Assembly (NCBI GenBank): GCA_009786125.1
Contig: WQTU01000125.1
Coordinates: 1-33,443, forward strand
Length of the DNA stretch: 33,443 nt
DNA from: Spirochaetota bacterium
GTDB taxonomy: Bacteria > Spirochaetota > Spirochaetia > CADAEX01
Direction: 5' to 3'
How positions within the stretch are numbered: position 1 is the stretch's first letter; the number at the start of each line of letters is the position of its first letter. A model generated the notes under the pieces. That model worked only from the letters and a program-made list of their open reading frames with translations, had not been told where the DNA came from and ran no database searches. The position numbers and the translations under genes were made by a program. Below are positions 14,857 to 23,285 of this stretch, piece after piece.

Positions 14857-17823
14857 TCATGTTTTCTTGGCTGCAATAACTTTATCTATTCTGGCAATGG
14901 CTTCTTCGTACTGTCCCACAAAGACATTTTGTAATATGACTGATATGGTTTTGCCAACTATTTTATGCTGTGTCAAAGCGCCCAGAGTCTCCGCAGCTTT
15001 GTCTATGGCATCTGCGTCAAATTTTTCCATAGCTGCTCTAAGTTCGGCAAGCTGCTGTTTCAGCATTTTTTTGTCAAAATAGCTGTCATCATTACTGCCC
15101 TTGTTGTCGGGTTTATTCGCTCCAATGACTTTCTCAATATCAGCAAGCAATTTATTTAAACCTCTCATGAGGACATTGTTATTTTTTGTGATAAAGTCCA
15201 GATTGCGCTTGAGACCAGCTTCCTCAAGCATTGCTGCATGACCGGAGATTTTATCTGCCCCAATATTGCCGCTGGCAGATTTAATGGCATGTACATAGGT
15301 GGTATATAAAGAGAGATCATTGTCCTTGAGGCATTTTTCAAGCTGCGCCAGCTTTACCTTGCCGTCTTTGTGGAATACTTTAAGGATATCCGTATAGACA
15401 TCCATACTGCCGCCGGAGCGCATTAAACCTTTTGCAATGTTAATACCATCTATGTGCAAGGCGCTTTCTTTTTCTTTGATAGCAGCAGCATCGCCTGGTT
15501 GCTTTTGCTTTTCTTTTGGAATCCATTTTGCCAAGGCGCTGTTTAATTTATCCATTTCAATAGGTTTTGGAAGAAAATCATCAAATCCATTCTGCAAAAA
15601 CATTTCCCGCGCTCCGGCTATGGCATTTGCGCTAAGAGCGATAATGGGCAGTTTGGAAAATTTCCCGTCTGCAAATTTTCGTATAATACTTACTGTTTCA
15701 AGACCGTCCATCTCTGGCATCATATGATCCATAAATATCAAATCAAATTTTTCTTTTTGCATTGCTCTTAAAGCTTCTTTGCCGCTAAGACATAAGCTAA
15801 TGCCCATGCCATAAGGCTTAAGCAGCCCTTCGGCTACCTTAAGGTTGGTTTCTATATCATCTACGATTAAGACTTTTGCATCTGGCGCAAAAAAATGCCC
15901 TGCCTCTGAATGGTTTGTGCCTGAACCTGTATCTATGCGTGTGCGCCCGGTCAAGATGATAGTGTTACCATCGCTGCTCCCTGCTGCTTTTTCCGGGCTT
16001 TGGTCATCAGCGCTTTTCCTGTATTTTTGCGGCAGAGTAATGGTGAAAATACTGCCTACTCCATAAGTGGATTCTGCTTTAATTTCGCCGCCCATTAGTT
16101 GTACAAGGCTGCGGGTTATGGTTAAACCAAGACCAGTACCTTCTACATTGATGTTTTTCTCTACATCAAATTGCTGGAACTCATCGAAGAGCTTTTTTAA
16201 ATCATCTGATCTTATACCTATGCCTGTATCTTTAACCTGTATGGTAAGCAGCAAAATATTGTCCTCAAGCTTCTTCCATGCTATATCTAAAGTTACACGG
16301 CCTTCTTTTGTATATTTCACTGCATTGTTTAAAATATTTAACATCGCTTGCCGCAAACGAACAGGGTCTCCAATAAGCCGGTTTGGAAGATCATGTTCCA
16401 TATATGCAACAAATTGTACATTTGGATTGGTCATACGCGCATTTATTATATTTACAACATCGTTTATTGTGGAATGAAGAAGATATTCTGTGTTTATAAC
16501 TTCCAGCTTTCCGCTTTCTATTTTGGAAAAATCGAGTATGTCATTAATAATGGAAAGCAGGTGGCTCCCTGAGTTTTTAATCGTTATCGCTTGTTCACGG
16601 GCAGAAGGCGGGATGTCTTCTCTTAGTATAAGTTCTGCCATGCCTATAACAGCGTTCATAGGGGTCCGTATCTCATGGCTCATTTGAGCTAAAAAGTCGC
16701 TTTTTGCTTTAGAGGCGCTTTTTGCTTTTTCTATCAATACTTTGAGGGAAGATACTACTTCGGAAAATGATTTGAAAACTTGCCCTATCTCATCGTTTCT
16801 GTTAATATGAAAATCAACATCTAAATTTCCATTGGCAACTTCTTTTGCGGTAACGGCCAAGTTTTTCAATGGTCTAAGGGTTAAGCTGATGGTTAATACT
16901 ACAAGGAAAACTGCCAAAACTATGCCTATAACTGTGGGGAGCAAAGAAGTAAAGATAATTCTGGCTGTGCTTTCCACTGCGTGGGCATCAAAAAAGCTGA
17001 CTACTGTCCAGCCCATAGTCGGCTCTATGCTTATGTAAGCTATTTTGTCAATGCCGGTTACTGCAGAGGTGTGCCTGAATACAGTGTCAATGGGTATCTC
17101 TCCAAACACCTCGTAAATGCCTAAATCATCAACATGCCGCCCTATATACGCAGGTCTGTTAGAGAAAAAGATTGTCCCCGAACTATCAACAACATTTACA
17201 AAGCTGTCGTAACCGTGTATGAAGTCCCTCATAAAAATATCCAGCTTTTGAGTATTGCCCAGTATCGCTGCCATGCCCAAAAAGCGGCCCTCCATTACAA
17301 TGGGTAAAGTAAACAAAAACTGCATAAGCCCGATTTCATGGTTTTCTATGCCATAAGATGCAAAACTTTGCCCCATTTGCGCCATTGAGATATTTGTAGC
17401 GAACAGGAATAAATCAGGCACATCGCCTGCCGGGTTAGCTGCTGCAACAATATTCATATTTGCGTCGAACAACAGTATATTAGCATAAAGAGGAATGCCG
17501 TCACGCACATGGTTCATGCCCCACCATAAGGCGCGCAGGTTTTCATCCAAACTCACGCTGCTGCCATCCGAGAGAGCATCATGTACCTGAGGCATATTTG
17601 TTACTGTGTTTAACATTCCCCAGGTATAAATCCTAACAATGTCAAAAGTGCATATAGTCTTATTGGTATTGCCCTGCAGCCGCTCTCTAAGCAAGCTTTG
17701 CGTTTGCGCGTTCACTTGGTTTGCCTTGATTATAGCTACTGCTATTACAGCAGTAGTTGTGATAACCAAGAGCAGGATAATAAGTTTTAATGTTACGCTC
17801 ATGTTGAAAAACCAATTTTTCAC
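14857..17823 (-). CDS. Hybrid sensor histidine kinase with receiver and HPt domains
   Basis: This 988-aa membrane sensor carries a full phosphorelay. A first membrane helix (about 10-32) and a second (about 290-315) bracket a periplasmic sensor of ~250 residues with Cache-like features. HAMP follows (316-370), then HisKA with His383 in SHEIRTPMNAVIG. The HATPase domain has an N-box near 496-501, G1 DTGIGI (532-537) and G2 GTGLGL (562-567). The receiver (650-766) has Asp655/656, phosphoacceptor Asp699 in FMDHMMPEMDG and Lys753. The HPt domain has His845 in VHAIKSASG. All catalytic residues are present. A helical C-terminal tail of unknown role (about 900-988) follows. The start lies 13 bp after the cyclase gene stop, so the two are one operon. 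The input signal is unknown. Confidence 0.95.
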   Translation of the reverse strand: MKNWFFNMSVTLKLIILLLVITTTAVIAVAIIKANQVNAQTQSLLRERLQGNTNKTICTFDIVRIYTWGMLNTVTNMPQVHDALSDGSSVSLDENLRALWWGMNHVRDGIPLYANILLFDANMNIVAAANPAGDVPDLFLFATNISMAQMGQSFASYGIENHEIGLMQFLFTLPIVMEGRFLGMAAILGNTQKLDIFMRDFIHGYDSFVNVVDSSGTIFFSNRPAYIGRHVDDLGIYEVFGEIPIDTVFRHTSAVTGIDKIAYISIEPTMGWTVVSFFDAHAVESTARIIFTSLLPTVIGIVLAVFLVVLTISLTLRPLKNLAVTAKEVANGNLDVDFHINRNDEIGQVFKSFSEVVSSLKVLIEKAKSASKAKSDFLAQMSHEIRTPMNAVIGMAELILREDIPPSAREQAITIKNSGSHLLSIINDILDFSKIESGKLEVINTEYLLHSTINDVVNIINARMTNPNVQFVAYMEHDLPNRLIGDPVRLRQAMLNILNNAVKYTKEGRVTLDIAWKKLEDNILLLTIQVKDTGIGIRSDDLKKLFDEFQQFDVEKNINVEGTGLGLTITRSLVQLMGGEIKAESTYGVGSIFTITLPQKYRKSADDQSPEKAAGSSDGNTIILTGRTRIDTGSGTNHSEAGHFFAPDAKVLIVDDIETNLKVAEGLLKPYGMGISLCLSGKEALRAMQKEKFDLIFMDHMMPEMDGLETVSIIRKFADGKFSKLPIIALSANAIAGAREMFLQNGFDDFLPKPIEMDKLNSALAKWIPKEKQKQPGDAAAIKEKESALHIDGINIAKGLMRSGGSMDVYTDILKVFHKDGKVKLAQLEKCLKDNDLSLYTTYVHAIKSASGNIGADKISGHAAMLEEAGLKRNLDFITKNNNVLMRGLNKLLADIEKVIGANKPDNKGSNDDSYFDKKMLKQQLAELRAAMEKFDADAIDKAAETLGALTQHKIVGKTISVILQNVFVGQYEEAIARIDKVIAAKKT

Positions 17824-17836
17824 GATTTTACCTCTT

Positions 17837-19126
17837 CTATTTTTTCATTAAGTTAAAAACCCCGTCCCAGTTCTTGTGAGGCGGATTTTGCATATATTGC
17901 CGGCAGCGATCCCTGTAGAGGATAGACGGAGCATCACTGGGAAACACTTCTGCAATGTGATTAAATGCTTTCTCGGCATCCTGCCAGTTGCGTGATTCGA
18001 AAATATCCAGGGCTTTATGGAAAAGAGCTACCTGTTCATGTAAACTCGCCGGAGCATCTGCACTTGTTTCCAGAACTTCATGAATGCGTAAAGGCTCGCT
18101 TGTTCCTGTTACTTTGATACGGTCAAGCCTACGGGAAAGGAAATGCCCTTTTGCCTCTTGTATTGTATGTTCCGAAACAAGAATTTTGGTTCCATATTGT
18201 TTGTTTATTGGTTCAAGCCTGGCGGCAATATTTACTGCGTTGCCCATAACAGTGTAATTCATTTTCCGCTCGGTCCCCATATTTCCTACTACCATTTCCC
18301 CTGTATTGATTCCGATGCGGGTATAAATAGGCTTGGTGCTTATCCCTTGATCAATAAATGAGCGGTTTAGCACTTTCTCCAGCCTTTTCATGGTAACTGC
18401 AGAAGTGCAGGCTCGCAGAGCATGATCAGGCAGTTCCAGCGGCGCGCCGAAAAAAGCGATAATGGCGTCTCCGACATATTTGTCAATTGTTCCTTTTTTT
18501 TCCATTATAACATCACTCATTGTGGAGAGATATTGGTTAAGCAGGGAAACCAGTTCTGAAGGGTTTAAGCGATCAGAGATGCTGGTAAAACCTTCTACGT
18601 CTGTAAACATAACACTCATGCGCCGGTTTATGCCGCCAAGCTGCAATCGGGTAGGGTCGGCAATAATTTCTTCTACTACATCGCCCGAAAGATATGTGGA
18701 AAATGCTTTGCGCAGATTTTCGTAAAAGTATTCCAGGGTTTTACGCTGATCTTGCACAAGAAGGTGTACCTCAATGCGCTTAAGAAGCAGGGCCAACTGA
18801 AATGGCTTGGTTATATAATCAATCGCGCCCAGAGAAAGTCCTTCAAGCTCATCGCCTGATTCGGTGCGGGCAGTAAGGAAGATTACCGGGATGTTTTGGG
18901 TATTTGGTTTTGATTTTAGGATTTTTATTGTCTCGTAGCCGTTCATTTTTGGCATATCAACGTCCAGAAGTATTAAATCAGGTATTTTCTTTTCCAGCAT
19001 CTGCAAAAGAACAGCGCCGGAGTTTAAAGTAAATACATTGTAAGAAGCTGAAAGGTTTTTTTTACCTATAGCAAGATTAGTCATGTCATCGTCGACTAAA
19101 AATATGGTTTTCCGTTCTGCGTTCAT
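17837..19126 (-). CDS. Response regulator with class III adenylate cyclase output
   Basis: The 429-aa protein joins a receiver (1-125; acidic pair at 12-14, phosphoacceptor Asp55 in LILLDVDMPKMNG, Lys107) to a class III cyclase domain (about 165-350). The cyclase has metal ligands Asp176 (MFTDVEGFT) and Asp220 (KYVGDAIIAFFG), the adenine-selecting Lys216 and Thr292 (YTVMGNAVN), and transition-state Asn299 and Arg303 (NIAAR). It should therefore make cAMP rather than cGMP. A C-terminal region (about 360-429) with TPR-like helices follows. GAGGA precedes the ATG. It lies directly upstream of the hybrid kinase, and phosphate transfer from kinase HPt His845 to Asp55 is the natural inference. Confidence 0.94.
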   Translation of the reverse strand: MNAERKTIFLVDDDMTNLAIGKKNLSASYNVFTLNSGAVLLQMLEKKIPDLILLDVDMPKMNGYETIKILKSKPNTQNIPVIFLTARTESGDELEGLSLGAIDYITKPFQLALLLKRIEVHLLVQDQRKTLEYFYENLRKAFSTYLSGDVVEEIIADPTRLQLGGINRRMSVMFTDVEGFTSISDRLNPSELVSLLNQYLSTMSDVIMEKKGTIDKYVGDAIIAFFGAPLELPDHALRACTSAVTMKRLEKVLNRSFIDQGISTKPIYTRIGINTGEMVVGNMGTERKMNYTVMGNAVNIAARLEPINKQYGTKILVSEHTIQEAKGHFLSRRLDRIKVTGTSEPLRIHEVLETSADAPASLHEQVALFHKALDIFESRNWQDAEKAFNHIAEVFPSDAPSILYRDRCRQYMQNPPHKNWDGVFNLMKK

Positions 19127-19213
19127 GATTGTTCCTCTTATATGTTCTACTTAACAGCTTAACGGAGCATCAGGGCTTAGGTGTTGGGTTCTAGATTGTT
19201 AAATATTACTTTG

Positions 19214-19242
19214 AGTATAGCATTATACGCATAAGGTGTCGA
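19214..19242 (-). promoter_or_regulatory. Promoter of the cyclase-kinase operon
   Basis: On the minus strand, TCGACA (19242-19237) and TATACT (19219-19214) are 17 bp apart, each one base from the sigma-70 consensus. A perfect TATAAT also lies upstream of the -10 within the spacer. The predicted start is near 19207, giving a leader of about 80 nt before ATG 19126. Confidence 0.6.
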
Positions 19243-19344
19243 GGTAATTTTTTGTAACCCGCGGCTGAGCTGATGAGTGTTATGTTTTAGGCAAATAATA
19301 TTTTTATGGTTCTTTGCTGAATTGTAATATGTGAATGCCGCAAC

Positions 19345-20382
19345 TCACTTTATTACTTTTGAAACAAGGTTTGAGATAGCATCTCCGATTTTGGCAGGAA
19401 GAGTGTCTCTCTTTTTTTCAAGAAGATACATAAGAAAATGTTCTTCAATAGTTTGCATTGGTCCTGTGTTATGTTTTAGTTTTCGTATTTTGGTATCGTG
19501 CAGGCGCTTATGAAAAAATGAATAAATTTCTTTTGCACCGCCCTTGAGAAAAATGCAGTCACTGCCCTGATACCCATATTCTTTCTTTAATATCGCTATT
19601 GCATCGTCCCTGCTAACAGCAGACATATTAGTTTTTGTCATATATTCCCTAAGAAAATTTATTTCTTCGTGGCTTAATCCGAATATAAATTCCTCAAGCG
19701 CCTGCGCCATATTATCTTCTGTTTTTTTGGAGAGAAAATCGACCCATTCGTCCGGGAGTTTTGAAGAGAGCACTAAAAGCTCCATGGTGCCGCGCAATGT
19801 TCCAAGAACCGGGATAATATTGCACCGGCCTTTCCACAAAGCCATAAGAGGCGGGGAAAAAGAATCGAGGTTTCTGTCCATTCTATATTCCCAAAGATAG
19901 GAAAGTTCGTCCGCAGCAATTCTAACAATGCTCTTGTTGGATAGATTATTTTCTATTATTAACTCATAGGCTTCTTCTGCCATTAATGAAAAAACAAGTT
20001 TTTCGCAGCACCCTCTTATGTCTTCCATTAAATCTTTATTTGATTCATCGCTTGACAACACTCTTAAAATAAAATAGTAGAAATTAATTTTTGCAATAAT
20101 AAAACTTCTGCCAAGTATGGCTCTTGTGGGCAAGGTAAGCTGATTTCTTGTTCCGATTGCCGAAAGTATATCAACCATAGTGCTTATGTCTCTTTTTACG
20201 AGCCCATGTTTCTCTCCGCTTCTTAATGCCGGAGTTCTTGAGACAACATTTGCAAAAATTTCCAGGTCTTGGCTTTTTGTTGTAAAGGCATCATAGATAT
20301 CTAGTCCTTTTGCTTTTACCAGCTCTGCTGCATTTGATAAAAGCGGTAATTCTTTTCCTGTAAATGCTGATATTTTTGCCAT
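19345..20382 (-). CDS. Conserved-looking hypothetical protein
   Basis: I do not recognise the family. The 345-aa product has no signal peptide or clear membrane helix and appears largely alpha-helical and soluble. Recognisable pieces are a hydrophobic segment near 90-110 (ILGRSFIIAKINFYYFILRV) and a Lys/Arg-rich C-terminal region (about 300-330). A cytosolic role is likely. The ATG has no clear Shine-Dalgarno; a candidate promoter lies only about 6 nt upstream. It ends 218 bp before the cyclase gene on the same strand and diverges from the DUF4321/maf pair. Confidence 0.75.
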   Translation of the reverse strand: MAKISAFTGKELPLLSNAAELVKAKGLDIYDAFTTKSQDLEIFANVVSRTPALRSGEKHGLVKRDISTMVDILSAIGTRNQLTLPTRAILGRSFIIAKINFYYFILRVLSSDESNKDLMEDIRGCCEKLVFSLMAEEAYELIIENNLSNKSIVRIAADELSYLWEYRMDRNLDSFSPPLMALWKGRCNIIPVLGTLRGTMELLVLSSKLPDEWVDFLSKKTEDNMAQALEEFIFGLSHEEINFLREYMTKTNMSAVSRDDAIAILKKEYGYQGSDCIFLKGGAKEIYSFFHKRLHDTKIRKLKHNTGPMQTIEEHFLMYLLEKKRDTLPAKIGDAISNLVSKVIK

Positions 20383-20394
20383 ATATAACTTATT

Positions 20395-20423
20395 ATCTTA
20401 CTAAACAATTCTTTTAAAATCAA
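20395..20423 (-). promoter_or_regulatory. Candidate promoter of the hypothetical gene at 19345
   Basis: Minus-strand TTGATT (20423-20418) and TAAGAT (20400-20395) are 17 bp apart. The expected start falls near 20388, only about 6 nt before ATG 20382, so the mRNA would be nearly leaderless. The -35 box lies inside the inverted repeat 20407-20440. Confidence 0.45.
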
Positions 20424-20440
20424 TAGATTTAAAAAGAATT
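20407..20440. repeat. Inverted repeat in the divergent promoter region
   Basis: Arms AATTCTTTTAAAATC and GATTTAAAAAGAATT are complementary at 14 of 15 positions around a 4-nt centre. It overlaps the -35 of the minus promoter and lies just upstream of the plus one, so it could be an operator. The AT-rich composition raises the chance of coincidence. Confidence 0.55.
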
Positions 20441-20451
20441 ACTAATGTTAC

Positions 20452-20480
20452 TTGTTATAGAAATAAACAAACTATAAAAT
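20452..20480 (+). promoter_or_regulatory. Candidate promoter of DUF4321-like gene and maf
   Basis: TTGTTA (20452-20457) and TAAAAT (20475-20480) are 17 bp apart. The -10 ends 3 bp before the ATG at 20484, so the transcript would start inside the first codons and translation would begin at ATG 20493 or be leaderless. A different promoter farther upstream remains possible. Confidence 0.4.
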
Positions 20481-20483
20481 GCT

Positions 20484-20723
20484 ATGATTGTCATGAGAAG
20501 AAAAACAAAACTGTACATATATTCAATAATTGCAGGCTGTGCAGCAGGAACAGTTGCTTGGGAACTTATCAGTATAATATTTCAAAATTTTGGTATTAAC
20601 CTGGCTTTTTCTGCAGGCCCAATAGGGTTTGATATTTCTGTAATAGTGTTTTATTTTTCAATAAATCCCGGCACAGTTTTGGGAGGGCTTTTAACATTTT
20701 TTGTTGTACGAAAAATATCGTAG
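20484..20723 (+). CDS. Small membrane protein, DUF4321-like
   Basis: The 79-aa product has an N-terminal basic start (RRKTK) and two membrane helices (about 10-32 and 50-76). The spacing FGINLAFSAGPIGFDISVIVFYFSINPGTVLGGLL followed by a basic end resembles the DUF4321 family, small two-helix proteins of unknown function in spirochaetes and Firmicutes. A second in-frame ATG at 20493 is also possible, and the candidate promoter favours it. The maf gene follows after 12 bp, suggesting cotranscription. Confidence 0.7.
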   Translation: MIVMRRKTKLYIYSIIAGCAAGTVAWELISIIFQNFGINLAFSAGPIGFDISVIVFYFSINPGTVLGGLLTFFVVRKIS

Positions 20724-20735
20724 GATGGAGCAGGC

Positions 20736-21347
20736 ATGACTATTGAAAATTTTAACAATAGTGATGATACAATCATACTTGCATCTACATCCCCAAGAAG
20801 AAGCGAAATTCTCAAAAGACTAGGAGTCCCTTTTGCCGCAAAACCGCAAGATATTGACGAAACAGTACAAAAGTGGAAAGTGCCAAAATCAGTCAAAAAA
20901 CTTGCGAAAAAAAAGGTAAAAAATGCTCTTAAAGATAGCTCGCTAAAAGATTTTCGCTGGTTTCTTGGCGCAGATACAGTTGTTGTTTGCAATAAAAAAG
21001 TATTCGGGAAACCGGCTTCGGCTGAAGAAGCAGAGGAAATTATCGGCTTTTTATCCAATAAAAAGCATAAAGTTACAACAGCGCTTGCGTTTTTTGACAA
21101 AAAAAGCGGAAAAATGGTCGTAAAACACAATACAACATCGGTATTTTTTTCAAAAATGACAAAAAAAGAGATAAAACAGTATGTTTCTACAGAAGAATGG
21201 CAGGGAGCAGCAGGGGGATACAGAATTCAGGGGAGAGGTGAATTTTTTGTAAAACGAATTAAAGGCTCATATAGTAATGTAATGGGGTTGCCAATACATC
21301 TGTTTTTTGCTATTCTATCTGATGCAGGGTACCCTGTATGGTCATAA
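20736..21347 (+). CDS. maf: Maf family nucleotide pyrophosphatase
   Basis: Maf proteins hydrolyse non-canonical or modified nucleoside triphosphates to monophosphates, limiting misincorporation, and are also linked to septum control. The 203-aa protein has the signature ASTSPRRSEILKRLGVPF (16-33), GADTVVV, and the C-terminal AAGGYRIQGRGEFFVKRIKGSYSNVMGLPI with catalytic/binding residues. Length is normal. GGAG precedes the ATG. It is followed by the 150-bp leader of rpsB. Confidence 0.93.
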   Translation: MTIENFNNSDDTIILASTSPRRSEILKRLGVPFAAKPQDIDETVQKWKVPKSVKKLAKKKVKNALKDSSLKDFRWFLGADTVVVCNKKVFGKPASAEEAEEIIGFLSNKKHKVTTALAFFDKKSGKMVVKHNTTSVFFSKMTKKEIKQYVSTEEWQGAAGGYRIQGRGEFFVKRIKGSYSNVMGLPIHLFFAILSDAGYPVWS

Positions 21348-21497
21348 ATTAAAACCAATGTACAGGGTTTTAGACCAAAATCTTCCGTCAGTATTTTCCG
21401 AGGAATGTTGCGTATGCAATGAATTTGCCGGAAAACTGAACGAGAATAAGAGACGGACAACCGGTAAACTATTACCGGAATTTTCAGGAGGAAAAAA
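21348..21497 (+). promoter_or_regulatory. rpsB leader with hairpins
   Basis: The 150-nt gap has a TTTTCCG/CGGAAAA stem enclosing TTGCgtatGCAA (about 21392-21436), and then a CCGGTAA/TTACCGG hairpin (21461-21478) just before AGGAGG (21486-21491). In many bacteria S2 represses its own rpsB-tsf mRNA by binding the leader; the structures here could serve that purpose. No clear promoter is visible in the leader. The regulatory role is inference. Confidence 0.45.
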
Positions 21498-22439
21498 GTG
21501 GCAGTAGTTACAATGAAAAATCTACTGGAATCTGGTGTGCACTTTGGGCATCAGACAAAAAGATGGGACCCGAGAATGAAAAAATTCATTTTCGCGGAAA
21601 GAAATGGAATTCACATCATTGATCTTCAAAAGACAATCACAGCAATTAAAGATGCATACGATTTTGTCAGAAAAAATGTTCTTGACGGTAAATCGGTTCT
21701 TTTTGTTGGTACAAAAAAACAGGCGCAGATGGCAGTTGAAAAAGAAGCAAAAAGATGCGGAATGTTTTATGTAAACAATAGATGGCTGGGCGGAATGCTT
21801 ACCAACTTTACAACAATCAAAAAATCAATTATGAAACTCAAAAAAATTGAAAAAATGGAAGTGGACGGCACTTTCGAAAGTCTCACTAAAAAAGAAGTTT
21901 CGCTATTAATGAAAGAAAAAACATCGCTTGAGAAAAACCTCGGCGGTATTAAAGATATGAAAGATCTCCCTGGAGTTCTTTTTGTAATAGACACAAAAAC
22001 AGAAGCAATTGCAGTTGCAGAGGCGCGAAGGTGTAATATTCCCGTAATTGCGATTGTCGATACAAACAGCAACCCGGAAGGAATTACATTCCCGATTCCA
22101 GGAAACGATGATGCAATCCGTGCAATAACCCTTTTTACGCAGATTATTGCCAATGCAGTTGTTGAAGCAGATAATGAAATAGGGCTGCAAATTATCGAAC
22201 ATCTTCATGATGATGATGACGGAACAGCTCTTGAAAAAGCTGTTATGGCAGATGGCGGCGATGCATCGGTTGAAAAAGCTCCTCTTGGCGCTGCAATTGC
22301 CGGTGAAGAGAGTGAGGGTGATGATAAGTTCACAGCCGAAGATTATTCAAACTATGTACCTGAAGAGACTGCAAAAAAAGACGAGCCGGAACAGGATGAC
22401 GAATTGGATATTGATACAGACAAATTTTATAAGGATTAA
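21498..22439 (+). CDS. rpsB: Ribosomal protein S2
   Basis: S2 is a 30S subunit protein. The 313-aa product has the family start ([40 protein letters not shown]), the WLGGMLTNF motif and [23 protein letters not shown]. Residues from about 245 to the end form an extra acidic tail rich in Asp/Glu with several short repeats (DDD, EEDS-like), making it ~55 longer than typical S2; such tails occur in spirochaetes. Start is GTG 21498 with AGGAGG six nt upstream. tsf follows after 3 nt. Confidence 0.97.
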   Translation: MAVVTMKNLLESGVHFGHQTKRWDPRMKKFIFAERNGIHIIDLQKTITAIKDAYDFVRKNVLDGKSVLFVGTKKQAQMAVEKEAKRCGMFYVNNRWLGGMLTNFTTIKKSIMKLKKIEKMEVDGTFESLTKKEVSLLMKEKTSLEKNLGGIKDMKDLPGVLFVIDTKTEAIAVAEARRCNIPVIAIVDTNSNPEGITFPIPGNDDAIRAITLFTQIIANAVVEADNEIGLQIIEHLHDDDDGTALEKAVMADGGDASVEKAPLGAAIAGEESEGDDKFTAEDYSNYVPEETAKKDEPEQDDELDIDTDKFYKD

Positions 22440-22442
22440 TTT

Positions 22443-23285
22443 ATGGAAATAAAACCAGCAGATGTAAAAAAGCTTAGAGATCAGACTGGCGCAGGCATGA
22501 TGGATTGCAAGACAGCTTTAACCGAAGCAGGCGGTGATTTCGACAAGGCTGTAAAAGTGCTCAAAGAAAAGGGTCTTGCAGCAGCAGCTAAACGCAGCAG
22601 CAGAGCAACCGAAGAAGGAAAAATATTTACAAAAATAAAAGGCGGAAAAGCAATAATACTTGAGCTTTCCTGTGAAACAGATTTTGTAGCAAGAAATGAG
22701 AACTACATAAAATTGGGCAATGATCTTGCAGAAGAGATAATAAGCTCCGGTGCAGAGAGCGTGAACGAAAAACTTACCGGAATGATTGCAGAAACAATCA
22801 CCATGTTAAAAGAAAACATGACTCTTAAAAGATTCAAGACTATTCCGTTGGCGAATAACGAATATGCTGTTGATTATATTCATGGCACAGGAAATATTGG
22901 AACAATTGTAAAACTTAAAGCGGAAAACGCAGATGCTTTTGCGAAAGATGCTGTGAAAGCGCTTGCTTTTGATTTGGCGCTTCATGCGGCGGCTTTTGCT
23001 CCGGTTGCGCTTTCGGAAAAGGATGTGCCTGAAGCTTATATAAAAGAGCAGGAAGAAATTTTCAAAAAGCAGGCTGAGAACCTTGATAAGCCGGAGAATG
23101 TTTTGCAGGGAATCATAAAGGGAAAAATCAACAAGCATCTTTCGGAGATTTGCTTTTTGAATCAGCCTTTTGTTAAAGATGATAAGAAGAAGGTTTTACA
23201 AGCTTTGGCTGATGTTTCAAAAGAAGCAGGAAGCAAAATCGAGCTTGTAGAATATCTCTATTACAAACTTGGAGAAAATGCCTGA
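22443..23285 (+). CDS. tsf: Translation elongation factor Ts
   Basis: EF-Ts is the guanine nucleotide exchange factor for EF-Tu. The 280-aa protein has the UBA-like N-terminus with VKKLRDQTGAGMMDCKTALTEA, then KGLAAAAKRSSRATEEG and CETDFVARNENY in the core, and a helical C-terminal domain. AAGGA, overlapping the rpsB stop, is the ribosome-binding site. The gene is followed by the unusual 348-bp spacer before frr rather than the tight spacing seen among the other genes of the cluster. Confidence 0.97.
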   Translation: MEIKPADVKKLRDQTGAGMMDCKTALTEAGGDFDKAVKVLKEKGLAAAAKRSSRATEEGKIFTKIKGGKAIILELSCETDFVARNENYIKLGNDLAEEIISSGAESVNEKLTGMIAETITMLKENMTLKRFKTIPLANNEYAVDYIHGTGNIGTIVKLKAENADAFAKDAVKALAFDLALHAAAFAPVALSEKDVPEAYIKEQEEIFKKQAENLDKPENVLQGIIKGKINKHLSEICFLNQPFVKDDKKKVLQALADVSKEAGSKIELVEYLYYKLGENA

